NCBI RefSeq assembly: GCF_002188465.1
Contig: NZ_NINW01000038.1
Span: 1 to 64,000 of the forward strand
Origin: Pigmentiphaga sp. NML080357
GTDB taxonomy: Bacteria; Pseudomonadota; Gammaproteobacteria; Burkholderiales; Burkholderiaceae_B
Direction: 5' to 3'
DNA length: 64,000 bases
Below the pieces are notes generated by a model. That model saw only the letters and a program-made list of their open reading frames with translations, was not told where the DNA came from and did no database searches. Position numbers and translations under genes: made by a program. Within the stretch, counting starts at the first letter, position 1; each line of letters starts with the position of its first letter. Positions 36,795 to 45,964 of this stretch are shown here, in pieces.

Positions 36795-37670
36795 ATGGAC
36801 GATACCTTGAGCCTGACGGTCAACACGCTATTTGCCGGCATCATGCTGGGGGGCTTCTTCGCAGCCACCGCCCTGGGGGTGACCATCGCCTTCGGCATGC
36901 TGAACATTGTGAACATCGCTCACCCCGCGTTCGTGCTGCTAGGCGCTTACCTCGCCATCTTGCTCAATCGATGGTTGAGTATGGATCCGTTCGTGGCGGG
37001 CCTGGCGCTGGCACCGCTGTTTTTCCTTGCCGGATACGCGGTCTATCGGATCTATTACCTGTGCTTCGAGCGCTCAGGGCAGGATGCGCTGCGAGGGCTG
37101 GTATTCTTCTTCGGCCTCCTGTTCCTGATCGAAGCCTTCCTGATCGTGGCGTTCGGCGTCGACTACCAATCGGTGCACGCCAGTTACACCGACGAGATCC
37201 TCCGATGGGGCTCTCTGGCCGTACCGCTGAGAATCCTCGTTCCCTTCGGCGTGTCCCTGGCAATGATCGTCCTGCTTCGCCAGTTCCTGAAACGAACGTT
37301 CTTCGGACGCGCCGTGATGGCCGTGGCGCAGGACCCCGTCGCGCTGAGGCTGATGGGAACCAGCCCGACGGGCATCAAGAGCTGCGCGCTCGGCCTGGCT
37401 ACCGCCACCGCCGCGATCAGTGGAGCAATGCTCGTCGTGATCCAGCCGATCCAGCCGGCCCTTGGCCGGGAGTACATCGGCATGGTGTTTGCGGTATGCA
37501 TCCTCGGCGGCATGGGCAGCCTGTACGGCGCGCTTGCCGGTGCAGTGATCCTCGGCATAGCCGAGACAACGACGGCTACGTTCTTCGGCCCGTCCTGGGC
37601 TCCTGCCACAGCCTTCGGCCTGCTGCTGTTGACCCTGGCCTTCCGCCCTTCAGGACTCTTCAGCCGATGA
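36795..37670 (+). CDS. branched-chain amino acid ABC transporter permease LivH-type
   Basis: A 291-residue inner-membrane permease with eight or so hydrophobic helices. FGMLNIVNIAHPAFVLLGAYLA (split 33-54) is the LivH signature, and YIGMVFAVCILGGMGSLYGALAGAVILG is the conserved cytoplasmic-loop EAA-like block near the C-terminus. It partners with the LivM-type permease; its stop codon overlaps the next start in ATGA (37667-37670). The gene begins 55 bases after the binding-protein stop. Confidence 0.92.
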   Translation: MDDTLSLTVNTLFAGIMLGGFFAATALGVTIAFGMLNIVNIAHPAFVLLGAYLAILLNRWLSMDPFVAGLALAPLFFLAGYAVYRIYYLCFERSGQDALRGLVFFFGLLFLIEAFLIVAFGVDYQSVHASYTDEILRWGSLAVPLRILVPFGVSLAMIVLLRQFLKRTFFGRAVMAVAQDPVALRLMGTSPTGIKSCALGLATATAAISGAMLVVIQPIQPALGREYIGMVFAVCILGGMGSLYGALAGAVILGIAETTTATFFGPSWAPATAFGLLLLTLAFRPSGLFSR

Positions 37671-38623
37671 ATTCGAGCCGTTTTTTTTACCTCGCCGCCA
37701 CGGGCATGTTCTTGCTGGCCGCCCTCGCTCCCTTCGTGTACAGCGGCGAGTATTTCTACTTCGCCGCCTACTCGGTGCTGCAGCTCATTCTGATGGCCAC
37801 CGCCTGGAACCTGCTGGGAGGATTCACCGGCTATGTCAATTTCGGCGCATCCGCATTCTTCGCAACCGGCACCTACACTTCGATCGTCATGGTCAAGCTC
37901 ATGGCCGCGCCGCTGCTGGCCTGCATGCTCGCCGCCGCAGCCGCGGCTGCCCTGCTGGGCGCCATGGTCGGGTACCTCACGCTGCGATTGCGCGGCGTCT
38001 ATTTCTCCATCGCCACCCTCGCGCTGTCCGTCGTCCTGTTCACGCTGGTCATCAATTGGGAATTCGTAGGCGGAGCGCGAGGGGCCTACGTCATCATGGT
38101 CGACGCCCTTCCCCCCGGCTATGCGACGCCTATCCAACTGCTGTGCGCCGTCCTGGCCTTGCAGGCCCTCGCCGGCGTCGCGCTGGCGAGAGCTGTCCAA
38201 CGATCGCCCCTGGGCAGCGGGCTAGCCGCCATCCGGGACGACGAAGTCGCCTCCGAGGCGCTCGGCGTGCCTACGCTGAAAATGAAGATTATCGTGACGA
38301 GCTTGAGCGGCGGGCTGATGGGACTGGCAGGCTCGACTTTCCCCCATTTTCTGAATTATGTCGAACCCACCGCGGCGTTCAGTCTCACACTCTCGATCAA
38401 CAGCATCGCGGTGCCGCTCATCGGCGGCATGCATTCCTGGCTAGGGCCGGTAGTAGGCGGGCTCTTGCTGGGCAGCCTGCTCCAATACACCACGGTGGCC
38501 TTGTCGCCGGACTGGAATCTGATCATTGTCGGCGCGGCGCTGCTCGTATGCGTCACGGTGGCCCCGCAAGGCATCCTGGGCGCAGTGGAAGTCCTGCTCC
38601 GCAGGAAAAGGAACCGGTCATGA
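37667..38623 (+). CDS. branched-chain amino acid ABC transporter permease LivM-type
   Basis: A 318-residue permease. ATAWNLLGGFTGYVNFGASAFFATGTYTS (split 41-69) is the LivM signature; the transporter-loop block near SINSIAVPLIGGMHSWLGPVVGG follows. About nine hydrophobic segments are visible. The start ATG is embedded in the LivH stop and the stop overlaps the LivG start (38620-38623), so all three are translationally coupled. The much longer frame starting at 36758 is an antiphase artefact ahead of this gene. Confidence 0.92.
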   Translation: MNSSRFFYLAATGMFLLAALAPFVYSGEYFYFAAYSVLQLILMATAWNLLGGFTGYVNFGASAFFATGTYTSIVMVKLMAAPLLACMLAAAAAAALLGAMVGYLTLRLRGVYFSIATLALSVVLFTLVINWEFVGGARGAYVIMVDALPPGYATPIQLLCAVLALQALAGVALARAVQRSPLGSGLAAIRDDEVASEALGVPTLKMKIIVTSLSGGLMGLAGSTFPHFLNYVEPTAAFSLTLSINSIAVPLIGGMHSWLGPVVGGLLLGSLLQYTTVALSPDWNLIIVGAALLVCVTVAPQGILGAVEVLLRRKRNRS

Positions 38624-39348
38624 ATGCCCCCATCCTGCTGCAGGCAAGCGGCATCGTCAAGCGCTTCGGTGGCTTCGTTGCGCTGGAAGGCGTCGATCTG
38701 GACATCCGACCAGGCGAGCGGCTGGGCCTGATCGGGCCCAATGGCTCCGGCAAGAGCACGCTCGTCAACTGCATCGCTGGCGCGCTGCTGGCGGATGAAG
38801 GAAGCATTATTTTTGACAACGAGGATGTCACCCGGTTTGCGCCCCACGCGAGGGCACGACGCGGCATCGCGCGCAGCTTCCAGATTCCTCGGCCATTGAC
38901 CAGCATGACCGTAGCGCAGAACCTGCACGTGCCGCTGCGCTACGCCCGGCGTCCACCGCTATCGGCGGCCGAGCTCGCCGACGCTGCGAACGAGATCCTG
39001 CGGTCCGTCGGCCTGCTGCACAAATCTGCCCATCCCGCTCGCGGACTCACCCAGGTCGAACTGAGGAAGCTCGAACTGGCGCGAGCCATCGCCATGCAGC
39101 CTCGTCTGCTGGTGGCGGACGAGGCCCTCGCCGGGCTCTCGGGATCCGAGATTGAAGAAATTCTGGCCCTGTTGCTTGGCCTGAAGGAGCACGGTGTGGC
39201 CGTGCTGATGATCGAACACATCATGCACGCCATGATGAAGTTCTCGGAGCGCATCGTCGTCCTGATGGCGGGCAGGAAGATCGCGGACGGCGACCCGCGG
39301 CAGGTGGTGCAAATGTCCGCGGTCGTCAAGGCATATCTTGGAGAATAG
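38620..39348 (+). CDS. branched-chain amino acid ABC transporter ATPase LivG-type, atypical signature
   Basis: A 242-residue ABC ATPase. Walker A GPNGSGKS (39-46) and the His-loop (MIEHIMHAM) are intact, and the catalytic Glu is present in Walker B LLVADEALAG (163-172), although the usual DEP is DEA. The ABC signature normally LSxGQ reads LTQVELRKLE (143-152), lacking the Ser and both Gly positions. If real, this would weaken ATP contact across the dimer, leaving the LivF partner to supply the competent site. The start overlaps the LivM stop. Confidence 0.88.
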   Translation: MNAPILLQASGIVKRFGGFVALEGVDLDIRPGERLGLIGPNGSGKSTLVNCIAGALLADEGSIIFDNEDVTRFAPHARARRGIARSFQIPRPLTSMTVAQNLHVPLRYARRPPLSAAELADAANEILRSVGLLHKSAHPARGLTQVELRKLELARAIAMQPRLLVADEALAGLSGSEIEEILALLLGLKEHGVAVLMIEHIMHAMMKFSERIVVLMAGRKIADGDPRQVVQMSAVVKAYLGE

Positions 39349-39350
39349 GC

Positions 39351-40076
39351 GTGGGGGCGATTGCAATCAGGAACGTATGCGCAGGCTACGGCTCGGTGCA
39401 GGTTCTTCACGGTCTGTCGTTGGACGTCGGCGACGGCGAGACGGTGGCCCTGCTTGGAACCAACGGCAACGGCAAGAGCACCTTGATCAAACTGGTCGCA
39501 GGACTCATCAAGCCCGCGTCGGGCGAAGTGACGGCGACGATCGACGGGGTCTGTCACGACTTGGCGGAATATTCAGTCGAACAGATCGTGAACCTCGGGA
39601 TTTCAGTCGTCCCGGAAGGCCGGCACCTGTTCCCCCAGTTGAGCGTAGAAGAAAATCTGTTGCTGGGCGGCTCTCGCCCTGCCGTCCGCGGCCGCGTCAA
39701 GGAAGGCCTGGAACTGTGCTTCGAGGTTTTTCCCCGCCTGGCCGAACGCCGCGGACAAATAGCCGGCAGGATGAGCGGCGGCGAACAGCAGATGGTGGCC
39801 CTGGGACGTGCCATCATGTCCTGGCCGCGTATTATGCTGATCGACGAGCCTTCGGTCGGACTCGCCCCCATCCTGGTCCAGCAGATGATCGAGAAGATTG
39901 CAGAACTCAAGGCGCGGCGCGGCTTGACGGTGTTGATGGCAGAGCAGAATTTCACCCAGGCGATGCGCATCGCCGATCGCGGCTATGTCATTGTCCATGG
40001 CGAAATCCGCTTCTCGGGAAATCGAGCCAGTCTCCACGAGAATGCCCTGGTCAGGGAGCTCTACATGGGCGTCTAG
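39351..40076 (+). CDS. branched-chain amino acid ABC transporter ATPase LivF-type
   Basis: A 241-residue ABC ATPase with canonical motifs: Walker A GTNGNGKST (36-44), signature MSGGEQQMVALGRAI, Walker B IMLIDEPSVGLAP and the His-loop region VLMAEQNFTQAM with Gln-Asn as in LivF. The start is GTG at 39351, two bases after the LivG stop. It is the last gene of the operon; its stop overlaps the convergent dehydrogenase stop by four bases (40073-40076). Confidence 0.92.
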   Translation: MGAIAIRNVCAGYGSVQVLHGLSLDVGDGETVALLGTNGNGKSTLIKLVAGLIKPASGEVTATIDGVCHDLAEYSVEQIVNLGISVVPEGRHLFPQLSVEENLLLGGSRPAVRGRVKEGLELCFEVFPRLAERRGQIAGRMSGGEQQMVALGRAIMSWPRIMLIDEPSVGLAPILVQQMIEKIAELKARRGLTVLMAEQNFTQAMRIADRGYVIVHGEIRFSGNRASLHENALVRELYMGV

Positions 40077-40978
40077 CCCCGCGCCATTTCCTCGAGCACT
40101 GCGAACACGGCCGCCGTATCGTGGTCGCGATGGCCACGCGCCATAAGCGCTCGATAGACGGGCACGCTGGCATCCAGCAATGGCGTCTGAATGCCCAGCG
40201 TCCGCACCGCCTCGCCTATCAGCGCAAGATCCTTGTCGAACACGGATGCCTTCACCGTCGGCACATCCCATGCCCGGGCGATCATCAGCGGCCCGCGGAT
40301 TTCCAGCATCCGCGATTGGCCGCCGCCGTCGGCCAGGATCTCCACCATCGTTTCCGGCGCGAGTCCCGCCCGCATGCCCACCAGGATCGCTTCGGCGGCT
40401 GCGACATTATGGATGGCAACCAGCAGATTCGAGGCAAGTTTCATCGACATGCCGTTGCCGAATGTGCCCAGGTCGTAGTGATTGCGCGCGAACCCGGCGA
40501 ATATGGGCCCATAGGCTGCAATGGCGTCGGTATCGCCGCTCGCATACACCACGATGTCCTTCCTGCGCGCTTGCGCCCCGGTGCCTGACACAGGCGTATC
40601 CAGGAGCACCATTCCGGCGGCATTCAGAATGCCGCGTGCCGCTTGCTTGGCGCCATGCGCCAACGTGCTGGCATCGGCGACGATGCTGCCCGGGGCCGCG
40701 TGTCCCGCCAGTTCGCGCGCGGTGTCCAGCAACGCTTCGGCAGTGGGCAGGGAAAGCAGGAATCGATCGGACGAGGCGGCCAGCGACCGGATGGAGGCTA
40801 CCGCTTCCCCGCCGGCCTGCGCCAATGCGAGACGGGCGTCCTCCACGGGGTCATAGCCGATGACTCGAAATCCGGCGGCAAGAAGATTAGCGCTCATGGC
40901 CGAGCCCATGATGCCCAGCCCGGCGACTGCGACAGTGCAACGAGTCCCGGAGGACGAATTCGATTCGAACGGTGCCAT
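40073..40978 (-). CDS. NAD(P)-dependent beta-hydroxyacid dehydrogenase (3-hydroxyisobutyrate dehydrogenase family)
   Basis: A 301-residue oxidoreductase with Rossmann motif AGLGIMGSAMSANLL near the N-terminus, the substrate loop LDTPVSGTG, and catalytic Lys in GNGMSMKLASNLL, typical of 3-hydroxyisobutyrate, tartronate-semialdehyde and related reductases. The C-terminal helical domain has VFDKDLAL. ATG 40978 has a GCAGG box; ATG 40990 is an alternative, and the frame further upstream is unsupported. It diverges from a Bug-led cassette across about 230 bases and may share its regulator. Confidence 0.88.
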   Translation of the reverse strand: MAPFESNSSSGTRCTVAVAGLGIMGSAMSANLLAAGFRVIGYDPVEDARLALAQAGGEAVASIRSLAASSDRFLLSLPTAEALLDTARELAGHAAPGSIVADASTLAHGAKQAARGILNAAGMVLLDTPVSGTGAQARRKDIVVYASGDTDAIAAYGPIFAGFARNHYDLGTFGNGMSMKLASNLLVAIHNVAAAEAILVGMRAGLAPETMVEILADGGGQSRMLEIRGPLMIARAWDVPTVKASVFDKDLALIGEAVRTLGIQTPLLDASVPVYRALMARGHRDHDTAAVFAVLEEMARG

Positions 40979-41208
40979 ATGAACCTGCATAGTGGACGGA
41001 TAAGGGGTGAGGCGAGAAGCGGCATGGGCACTGTAGGACGGCGCCATTCGCCGAAGGCGGAGAAATATGCGGAAAACTTGCACATTCGCAGTGTTCCCTG
41101 CCCGCCGGGCACATATTGGAAAACGCCAATAGCGCATCGGAAACAGACATAACCGGCAGGGGCGATCGGCTTACCATGGTCGCCATAAAGAAAGACCGGA
41201 GACACCGC

Positions 41209-42192
41209 ATGAAATCCGCTTCCTGCGCCGGATTGCGCCGAGGACTGCCTTTCGCCCTGTTCCTCGTCGGGTTCGCCTGCCGTCCGGCTCTCGCCGCAGA
41301 GGCCTTCCCCTCCAAGCCCATCACCGTGATCGTCTCGCTGCAGGCGGGAAGCGCCTCGGACATCGCGACCCGGGTGGTCGCCAATGATTTGTCGAAGAAG
41401 CTGGGCGTGAAAGTGATCGTCGAGAACCTGCCCGGCGCGGGCGGCGTACTGGGCGCAGCCCGGCTGCACAGCGCCAAGCCCGACGGCTACACGCTGGCGG
41501 CGCTGAACAATGGCCTGATCACCTTCGTTCCGAACCTGCCCGACCGGCCGTCTTTCGACATCGGCACGCTGTCGGCGGTCAGCATGATTGCCGAACTCCC
41601 GAGCGTGCTGGTCGTGCCCGCAGCCCTGCCCGTATCGACGCTGCAAGCGTTCGTGGACTATTCCAGGCGGCATCCCGGCAAGCTCTCCTACGGCTCGGTC
41701 GGGATGGGCAGCCCCCAGCATATCGCCATGGAGATGCTGAAGTCGGCCACCGGCGCCGACCTCTTGCACGTCCCGTATCGGGGCGGCCCCCAGGCCGTCG
41801 CGGACGTGGTCTCCGGCCAGATCCAGGCCACCTGGATCGCGGTATCGGTCGCGGTCCCGTTCATCAAGACGGACCAATTGCGCGCATTGGCGGTCGGCGG
41901 CGGCGAGCGGTCGCCCCAGTTGCCCGATACGCCGACCTTGAAAGAAGCCGGTGTCGCCGAATTCGAGTACGTCCCCTGGGTGGGAATGTATGCGCCACCC
42001 GATACGCCCGCCCCTGTACTGCACAAGCTGAGCGAGGCGGTCCGCGAGGTGCTGGGCCGCAAGGCCAGCCGCGACCAGATCGCCGGCTATGGGTTGCGAG
42101 CGAAGGGCAGTACGCCCGCCGAGCTGCAGCAGCTGGGGGAGTCCGAACGCAGGGAAATGGCGGCAGTCATCGAAGGGTTGCGCCTGCGGTGA
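41209..42192 (+). CDS. Bug family periplasmic solute-binding protein
   Basis: A 327-residue Bug receptor. ATG 41209 is preferred because GGAG lies upstream and it opens a signal peptide (SCAGLRRGLPFALFLVGFAC, cleavage near ALAAEAFP). The family blocks VIVSLQAGSASDIATRVV and VIVENLPGAGGVLGAARL, then LSYGSVGMGSPQHIAMEML and VPYRGGPQAVADV, are present. It is the first gene of a plus-strand cassette of six or seven genes that also includes a second, DctP-like, binding-fold protein. Confidence 0.92.
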   Translation: MKSASCAGLRRGLPFALFLVGFACRPALAAEAFPSKPITVIVSLQAGSASDIATRVVANDLSKKLGVKVIVENLPGAGGVLGAARLHSAKPDGYTLAALNNGLITFVPNLPDRPSFDIGTLSAVSMIAELPSVLVVPAALPVSTLQAFVDYSRRHPGKLSYGSVGMGSPQHIAMEMLKSATGADLLHVPYRGGPQAVADVVSGQIQATWIAVSVAVPFIKTDQLRALAVGGGERSPQLPDTPTLKEAGVAEFEYVPWVGMYAPPDTPAPVLHKLSEAVREVLGRKASRDQIAGYGLRAKGSTPAELQQLGESERREMAAVIEGLRLR

Positions 42193-42233
42193 CGCAAGGC
42201 ATACCCACCACCAACGACTAGCGAACTTGGATC

Positions 42234-43355
42234 ATGCCCAATTCCATCGAGCAGGAACTCGTCCGGTGCGCGACAGCGCGAGCGTGGCTGGCAGGCGACG
42301 TGGGGCACGCGCCGCCGACGCGGCCGGGCCCAGCCGCGGTCATGCGGGTCAGTGCCCATCCCGCGGACGACGCCTTCGTCGTCCAACAGGTATTCCAGCC
42401 CGCGTTCTCGGTCCTGCGGCGCATGTCCGGGGGACGGCTCGCGGCCGAGGGTCACTGGGCGGAACGCGCCCATCCCGCCATCGAGGGCTTCGAGGCGCTG
42501 GCGGATGGACGGACCGACCTTGCGCCCTGCTACACGAACTGGCGGGCCGACGACTACCCCATGACCCAGCTCCTCGCGCTGCCCGGCCTCTTTCCGAACA
42601 GCGAGATCGGCACCGAAGTCGCGGAGCGGCTCTACTCGAAATACCTGAGGGCCGAGTTCGAGAAACCTGGACTGCTGATGGGTCGGTTGAAGGCCACCGG
42701 CGCCTATCATCTCTTCTCCCATAAGCCGGTGAAGCGCCTTGCCGATCTGCGCGGCATGTCGATCGGCGTCAATGCCGGCCTGGACAGCCGGATCGCGGTC
42801 GCGCTCGACGCCGCTCCCGTGGCGCTGAGTTCGGTCGAACTGCTTCCGGCTTTCCTTGCCGGAAGTATCGACGCGGTGTCGCTCGCCGACGGGTCGGCCG
42901 ACGTCTTCGGCGTGGGTGTGAAAGCACCGTATCGAATCGAGGTGGGGGTCTCCATGATGAACATGGAATTCGGCCTGAGCGAGGCGTTCGTGCGACGGCT
43001 GCCTCCTGATCTCCAATCCGTCCTGAACGACTGGCTGCGAGCCGAGGCCCAGGCCGAAACCCAGATCCTGTACGGCCTGGGCGGCGCCCTGGCGCGGGAA
43101 AAATTCGCCGCCGCGGGCTGCGCGTTCCTGGAGCTGGAGACCCGCGACCGCCGCGAGCTCGACGAGAGAATGGCGGACCTGGCCGATCGGGCCACGCGCG
43201 AGCTCGACCGCCGGTCCCTGCCTGCATCGGATTTCGTCGCCGAGGCAAGAGCGCTTGCCCGCAGCCTGATGGTCAAGGATGCCAACCAGTTGATGCGCGA
43301 CGCCATCGAACGACCGATACGCCTGCTGCCCGCGTCCGGCGCAGTCCCCGCCTGA
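42234..43355 (+). CDS. TRAP transporter DctP-like solute-binding-fold protein without signal peptide
   Basis: A 373-residue protein whose middle resembles DctP-type TRAP receptors: EGFEALADGRTDLAPCYTNW, then LLALPGLFPNSEIGTEVAERLY, LADLRGMSIGVNAG in place of the DLKGLKIR motif, and VELLPAFLAGSIDAV. The N-terminus (MPNSIEQELVRCATARAWLAG) is not a signal peptide, so export is not expected unless the true start is elsewhere. No TRAP permease genes are adjacent. It may be a cytosolic binding protein or sensor. The family assignment is from pattern, not alignment. Confidence 0.65.
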   Translation: MPNSIEQELVRCATARAWLAGDVGHAPPTRPGPAAVMRVSAHPADDAFVVQQVFQPAFSVLRRMSGGRLAAEGHWAERAHPAIEGFEALADGRTDLAPCYTNWRADDYPMTQLLALPGLFPNSEIGTEVAERLYSKYLRAEFEKPGLLMGRLKATGAYHLFSHKPVKRLADLRGMSIGVNAGLDSRIAVALDAAPVALSSVELLPAFLAGSIDAVSLADGSADVFGVGVKAPYRIEVGVSMMNMEFGLSEAFVRRLPPDLQSVLNDWLRAEAQAETQILYGLGGALAREKFAAAGCAFLELETRDRRELDERMADLADRATRELDRRSLPASDFVAEARALARSLMVKDANQLMRDAIERPIRLLPASGAVPA

Positions 43356-43378
43356 TCCCTTTCCTGTCGAGGTATCCC

Positions 43379-43711
43379 ATGAGCGCCTATTGGCTGGCAC
43401 GAAGCCGGGTCATCGATCCGGTGCGCTACCTGAAGTATGCGGAGCAGGTTCCCGCGATCATCGAAAAGTATGGCGCGCGGGTGCTGTCCCGCGGCGCGCC
43501 ATTCGTGCACGTCGAAGGCGCGAGCCATTTCACGCGCTTCGTCGTGCTGGAGTTCCCCTCCCTCCAGCACGCGCTCGATTGCTACCACTCGCCGGAATAC
43601 CAGCGTGCCCGGCAACACCGGCTCGACGGGGCCGGCGAAGCGGAGATCACGCTTCTCGAGGCGGGCGAATTCACTTCGGCAATGACCCTGGAGCACGCGT
43701 CGAACGCGTGA
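43379..43711 (+). CDS. DUF1330 domain protein
   Basis: A 110-residue ferredoxin-like-fold protein. YWLARSRVIDPVRYLKYAEQVPAIIEKYGARVLSRG matches the DUF1330 domain (split over 4-39), and the C-terminal FPSLQHALDCYHSPEYQRAR is the second conserved block. The family is related to dimeric alpha/beta-barrel (EthD/YciI-like) proteins; its biochemical role is unknown, though small catabolic monooxygenase- or isomerase-like functions have been suggested. GAGG lies before the ATG. Its TGA overlaps a GTG of the next frame, but the VOC gene starts further in. Confidence 0.85.
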   Translation: MSAYWLARSRVIDPVRYLKYAEQVPAIIEKYGARVLSRGAPFVHVEGASHFTRFVVLEFPSLQHALDCYHSPEYQRARQHRLDGAGEAEITLLEAGEFTSAMTLEHASNA

Positions 43712-43749
43712 TCGATCCCGAACGCCACCGCCCCATGGAGGCCGCAACG

Positions 43750-44223
43750 ATGCCCCTGCAATACATCGAGCACTATCTCGTCCAGACCACGGATTTCGAA
43801 GGCACCATCCGCTGGTACCAGCACGTCCTCGGGCTCGCGCCGGGGCCGACGCCGAATTTCGGGTTTCCCGTCCAGTGGATGTACCTGGGCGACCGCGACG
43901 TCCTGCATATCACCCATGGCGGCCGCAAAGCCACCGACAATCGCAAGCGCTACCTCGGCCAGCAGTCCGAGCAGACCAGCGGCTCCGGCGTCATCGACCA
44001 TATCGGCTTTCGCTGCAGCGGCCTGCGCGACACGGTATCCGACCTGAAGGCCAAGCGCATCGATTTCCGGCAGCGGCGGGTCAACGACCAGGGGCTCTAC
44101 CAGCTTTTCCTGTTCGACCCGAACGGCGTGAAGATCGAGCTCAACTTTCCCGCGGCCGAGGCCGCCGGCATGGAGCCGGAGATCGACGCGAGCACATTCA
44201 CCTACCAGCACGTAAAGGACTGA
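43750..44223 (+). CDS. VOC family (glyoxalase/extradiol dioxygenase-fold) protein
   Basis: A 157-residue vicinal-oxygen-chelate protein. YIEHYLVQTTDFEGTIRWYQHVLGL opens the first module with a metal-type His, HIGFRCSGL is the second, and FLFDPNGVKIELNF ends in the conserved Glu of the metal site. VOC enzymes include lactoylglutathione lyases, extradiol dioxygenases and epimerases. ATG 43750 has GGAGG nine bases upstream, so it is preferred over the GTG at 43708. Its place with an RraA-like aldolase suggests a step in aromatic or hydroxyacid breakdown. Confidence 0.85.
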   Translation: MPLQYIEHYLVQTTDFEGTIRWYQHVLGLAPGPTPNFGFPVQWMYLGDRDVLHITHGGRKATDNRKRYLGQQSEQTSGSGVIDHIGFRCSGLRDTVSDLKAKRIDFRQRRVNDQGLYQLFLFDPNGVKIELNFPAAEAAGMEPEIDASTFTYQHVKD

Positions 44224-44251
44224 GCGATAGTCATCGCCCTGAGGACGCTCC

Positions 44252-44923
44252 ATGAAACCAGGCTTTTGCATCCATCCCGCCCCGCCCGCCCCCGCATCCG
44301 GGATCCTCGACGCGATACGGGGCATACCGACCCCGAATATCTCGGACAGCCTGGGCAAGCTCTTGCCTGCCGGGACCGCGCTCAAGCCGCTGCACCGGGG
44401 CGGCGGCATGATCGGGCCGGCCGTCACGGTCAGGACGCCTCCCGGCGACAACCTGATGGTCTACAAAGCCATCGCCAGCGCGAGGCCCGGCGACGTCCTG
44501 GTCGTGGACGCGGGAGGCGTGCTGGAGCAGGCCATCGTCGGTGAAATCATGACCGCCTGGGCGTGCAAGCGCGGGCTGGCCGGGATCGTCATCCATGGCG
44601 CCGTGCGCGACATCGATTGCATCGCCGAATCGGAGTTCCCGGTCTATGCATGCGGCTATACCCATCGGGGCCCTTACCGGGACGGTCCCGGCGAGCTCAA
44701 CGTCGCGGTATCGCTGGGCGGCATGGTGGTGCAGCCGGGAGACCTGGTGGTGGGCGACCGCAACGGCGTCGTCGCGATTCCACGGCAGCAGCTGGAGTAC
44801 GTCGCCCGCACCGCGCGCGCCATCCAGCAACGGGAGGAACAAGTGGTCGCGCAGATCGAGGCCGGCGCCTACGATCACACATGGATAGACGAGGCCCTGA
44901 TCCAGCGGGGCTACGAGCTATGA
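44252..44923 (+). CDS. RraA/HMG-aldolase family protein
   Basis: A 223-residue protein of the RraA fold that in catabolic operons is often 4-hydroxy-4-methyl-2-oxoglutarate/4-carboxy-4-hydroxy-2-oxoadipate aldolase, splitting the substrate to pyruvate and a 2-oxo acid. ARPGDVLVVDAGG, VGEIMTAWACKRGLAGIVIHGAVRDID with the Arg-Asp pair, and GDLVVGDRNGVVAIP are the family blocks. Regulators of RNase E (true RraA) lack catabolic neighbours, so the aldolase reading is favoured. GAGG lies before the start. Next gene seven bases downstream. Confidence 0.85.
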   Translation: MKPGFCIHPAPPAPASGILDAIRGIPTPNISDSLGKLLPAGTALKPLHRGGGMIGPAVTVRTPPGDNLMVYKAIASARPGDVLVVDAGGVLEQAIVGEIMTAWACKRGLAGIVIHGAVRDIDCIAESEFPVYACGYTHRGPYRDGPGELNVAVSLGGMVVQPGDLVVGDRNGVVAIPRQQLEYVARTARAIQQREEQVVAQIEAGAYDHTWIDEALIQRGYEL

Positions 44924-44930
44924 GGCCGCC

Positions 44931-45932
44931 ATGCGCACACTGGTGATCGGCGCCGGCCCCATCGGCACCTACCTGGCGGCGAAGCTTGCCGCTGCGGGCG
45001 TCGACGTCATGCTGCACGGACGCGGCCCCATCTTTCGCGACATCGAGGCCCATGGCGCGCGGCTCGCGCGGCAGTCCGGCACGCAGACGCAGACGATAGC
45101 CCTGCGGTGCAGCGCCGTGCCGCCGGACGCGCGCAACTGGGAGATGGTGGTGTTCGCCGTCAAGGCCCAGGACCTGCCGGCCGCGGCGCGCCAGTTCGCC
45201 CGCCACGTCGAGGATGCTCGCATCGTGCTGCCCCAGAATGGACTCCCCTGGTGGCAGTTCCTGGGCACGGCCGGTCATCCCTTGCGATTGCGCTCGGTCG
45301 ACCCCGATGGCGATGCCGAACGCGCCCTGCCCCTGGAACGCATCGTGGGCTGCACCGTCACCAAGGGCTTATCGTTCCGTCCGGATGCAACGCTGGTGGA
45401 AGCCGTCGTCGCCACCGACCAGTTTGCCGTGGGCGATGTGCTGGAAGGCTCGCTGGCGGCGGAGCGGCCGGCCGACTTGCTGGCCCACTGCGGACTTCCG
45501 GTCAAGCTCGCCGCCGATATCCGCCTCGAGAAGTGGCGCAAGCTGCTGATCAACGTCGCCTTCAATCCGCTGGGCGCCATCTCTCATCTCGGCTTCGGAC
45601 AGGTCCTGGACGACGAGCAGGGAGAATGGCTGGCCGGCCAACTGATGGGCGAGGCTTTGCAGATAGCGCGGGCCTGCGGCCTGTCGGCGGCTGTCGACGT
45701 CGAGGCCGCCTTTGCGCGGGCACGCAGCAGCCGCCTGCACAAGACCTCCATGCTGCAGGACGTGGAAGCCGGACGCCCCCTGGAGCTGGATCCCATCCTG
45801 GGCGTCCTGCTGGAACTGGCCGCCCATCATCAACTGCCGGCCCCCACCCTGCGCGTCGTCTACGCCTGCCTGCGGCTGATCGGCCTGGCCCTCGTAGAAG
45901 GCCCTATTCAACGCCGCCCGCGAAAGGCATAA
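44931..45932 (+). CDS. ketopantoate reductase (ApbA/PanE) family protein
   Basis: A 333-residue NADPH-dependent reductase. GAGPIGTYLAAKLAAAG (7-23) is the nucleotide-binding motif, VFAVKAQDLPAA the next block, and EKWRKLLINVAFNPLGAI carries the Lys and Asn of the active site. Several copies occur per genome and most sit in catabolic clusters, so ketopantoate may not be the substrate. GAGG lies before the ATG. It ends 32 bases before the AraC gene and is last in the enzyme run. Confidence 0.85.
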   Translation: MRTLVIGAGPIGTYLAAKLAAAGVDVMLHGRGPIFRDIEAHGARLARQSGTQTQTIALRCSAVPPDARNWEMVVFAVKAQDLPAAARQFARHVEDARIVLPQNGLPWWQFLGTAGHPLRLRSVDPDGDAERALPLERIVGCTVTKGLSFRPDATLVEAVVATDQFAVGDVLEGSLAAERPADLLAHCGLPVKLAADIRLEKWRKLLINVAFNPLGAISHLGFGQVLDDEQGEWLAGQLMGEALQIARACGLSAAVDVEAAFARARSSRLHKTSMLQDVEAGRPLELDPILGVLLELAAHHQLPAPTLRVVYACLRLIGLALVEGPIQRRPRKA

Positions 45933-45964
45933 GCTGAGGCGATTCCTTCTCGGAGTTGCTCTCG

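Noticed and set aside
42234-43355. The DctP-like protein as part of a TRAP transporter
   Set aside because: No DctQ/DctM permease genes are nearby and no signal peptide is seen, so a functional TRAP system cannot be claimed.
44252-44923. RraA as regulator of RNase E
   Set aside because: The gene lies in a catabolic cassette with a Bug receptor and a reductase, so the aldolase branch of the family is more likely.
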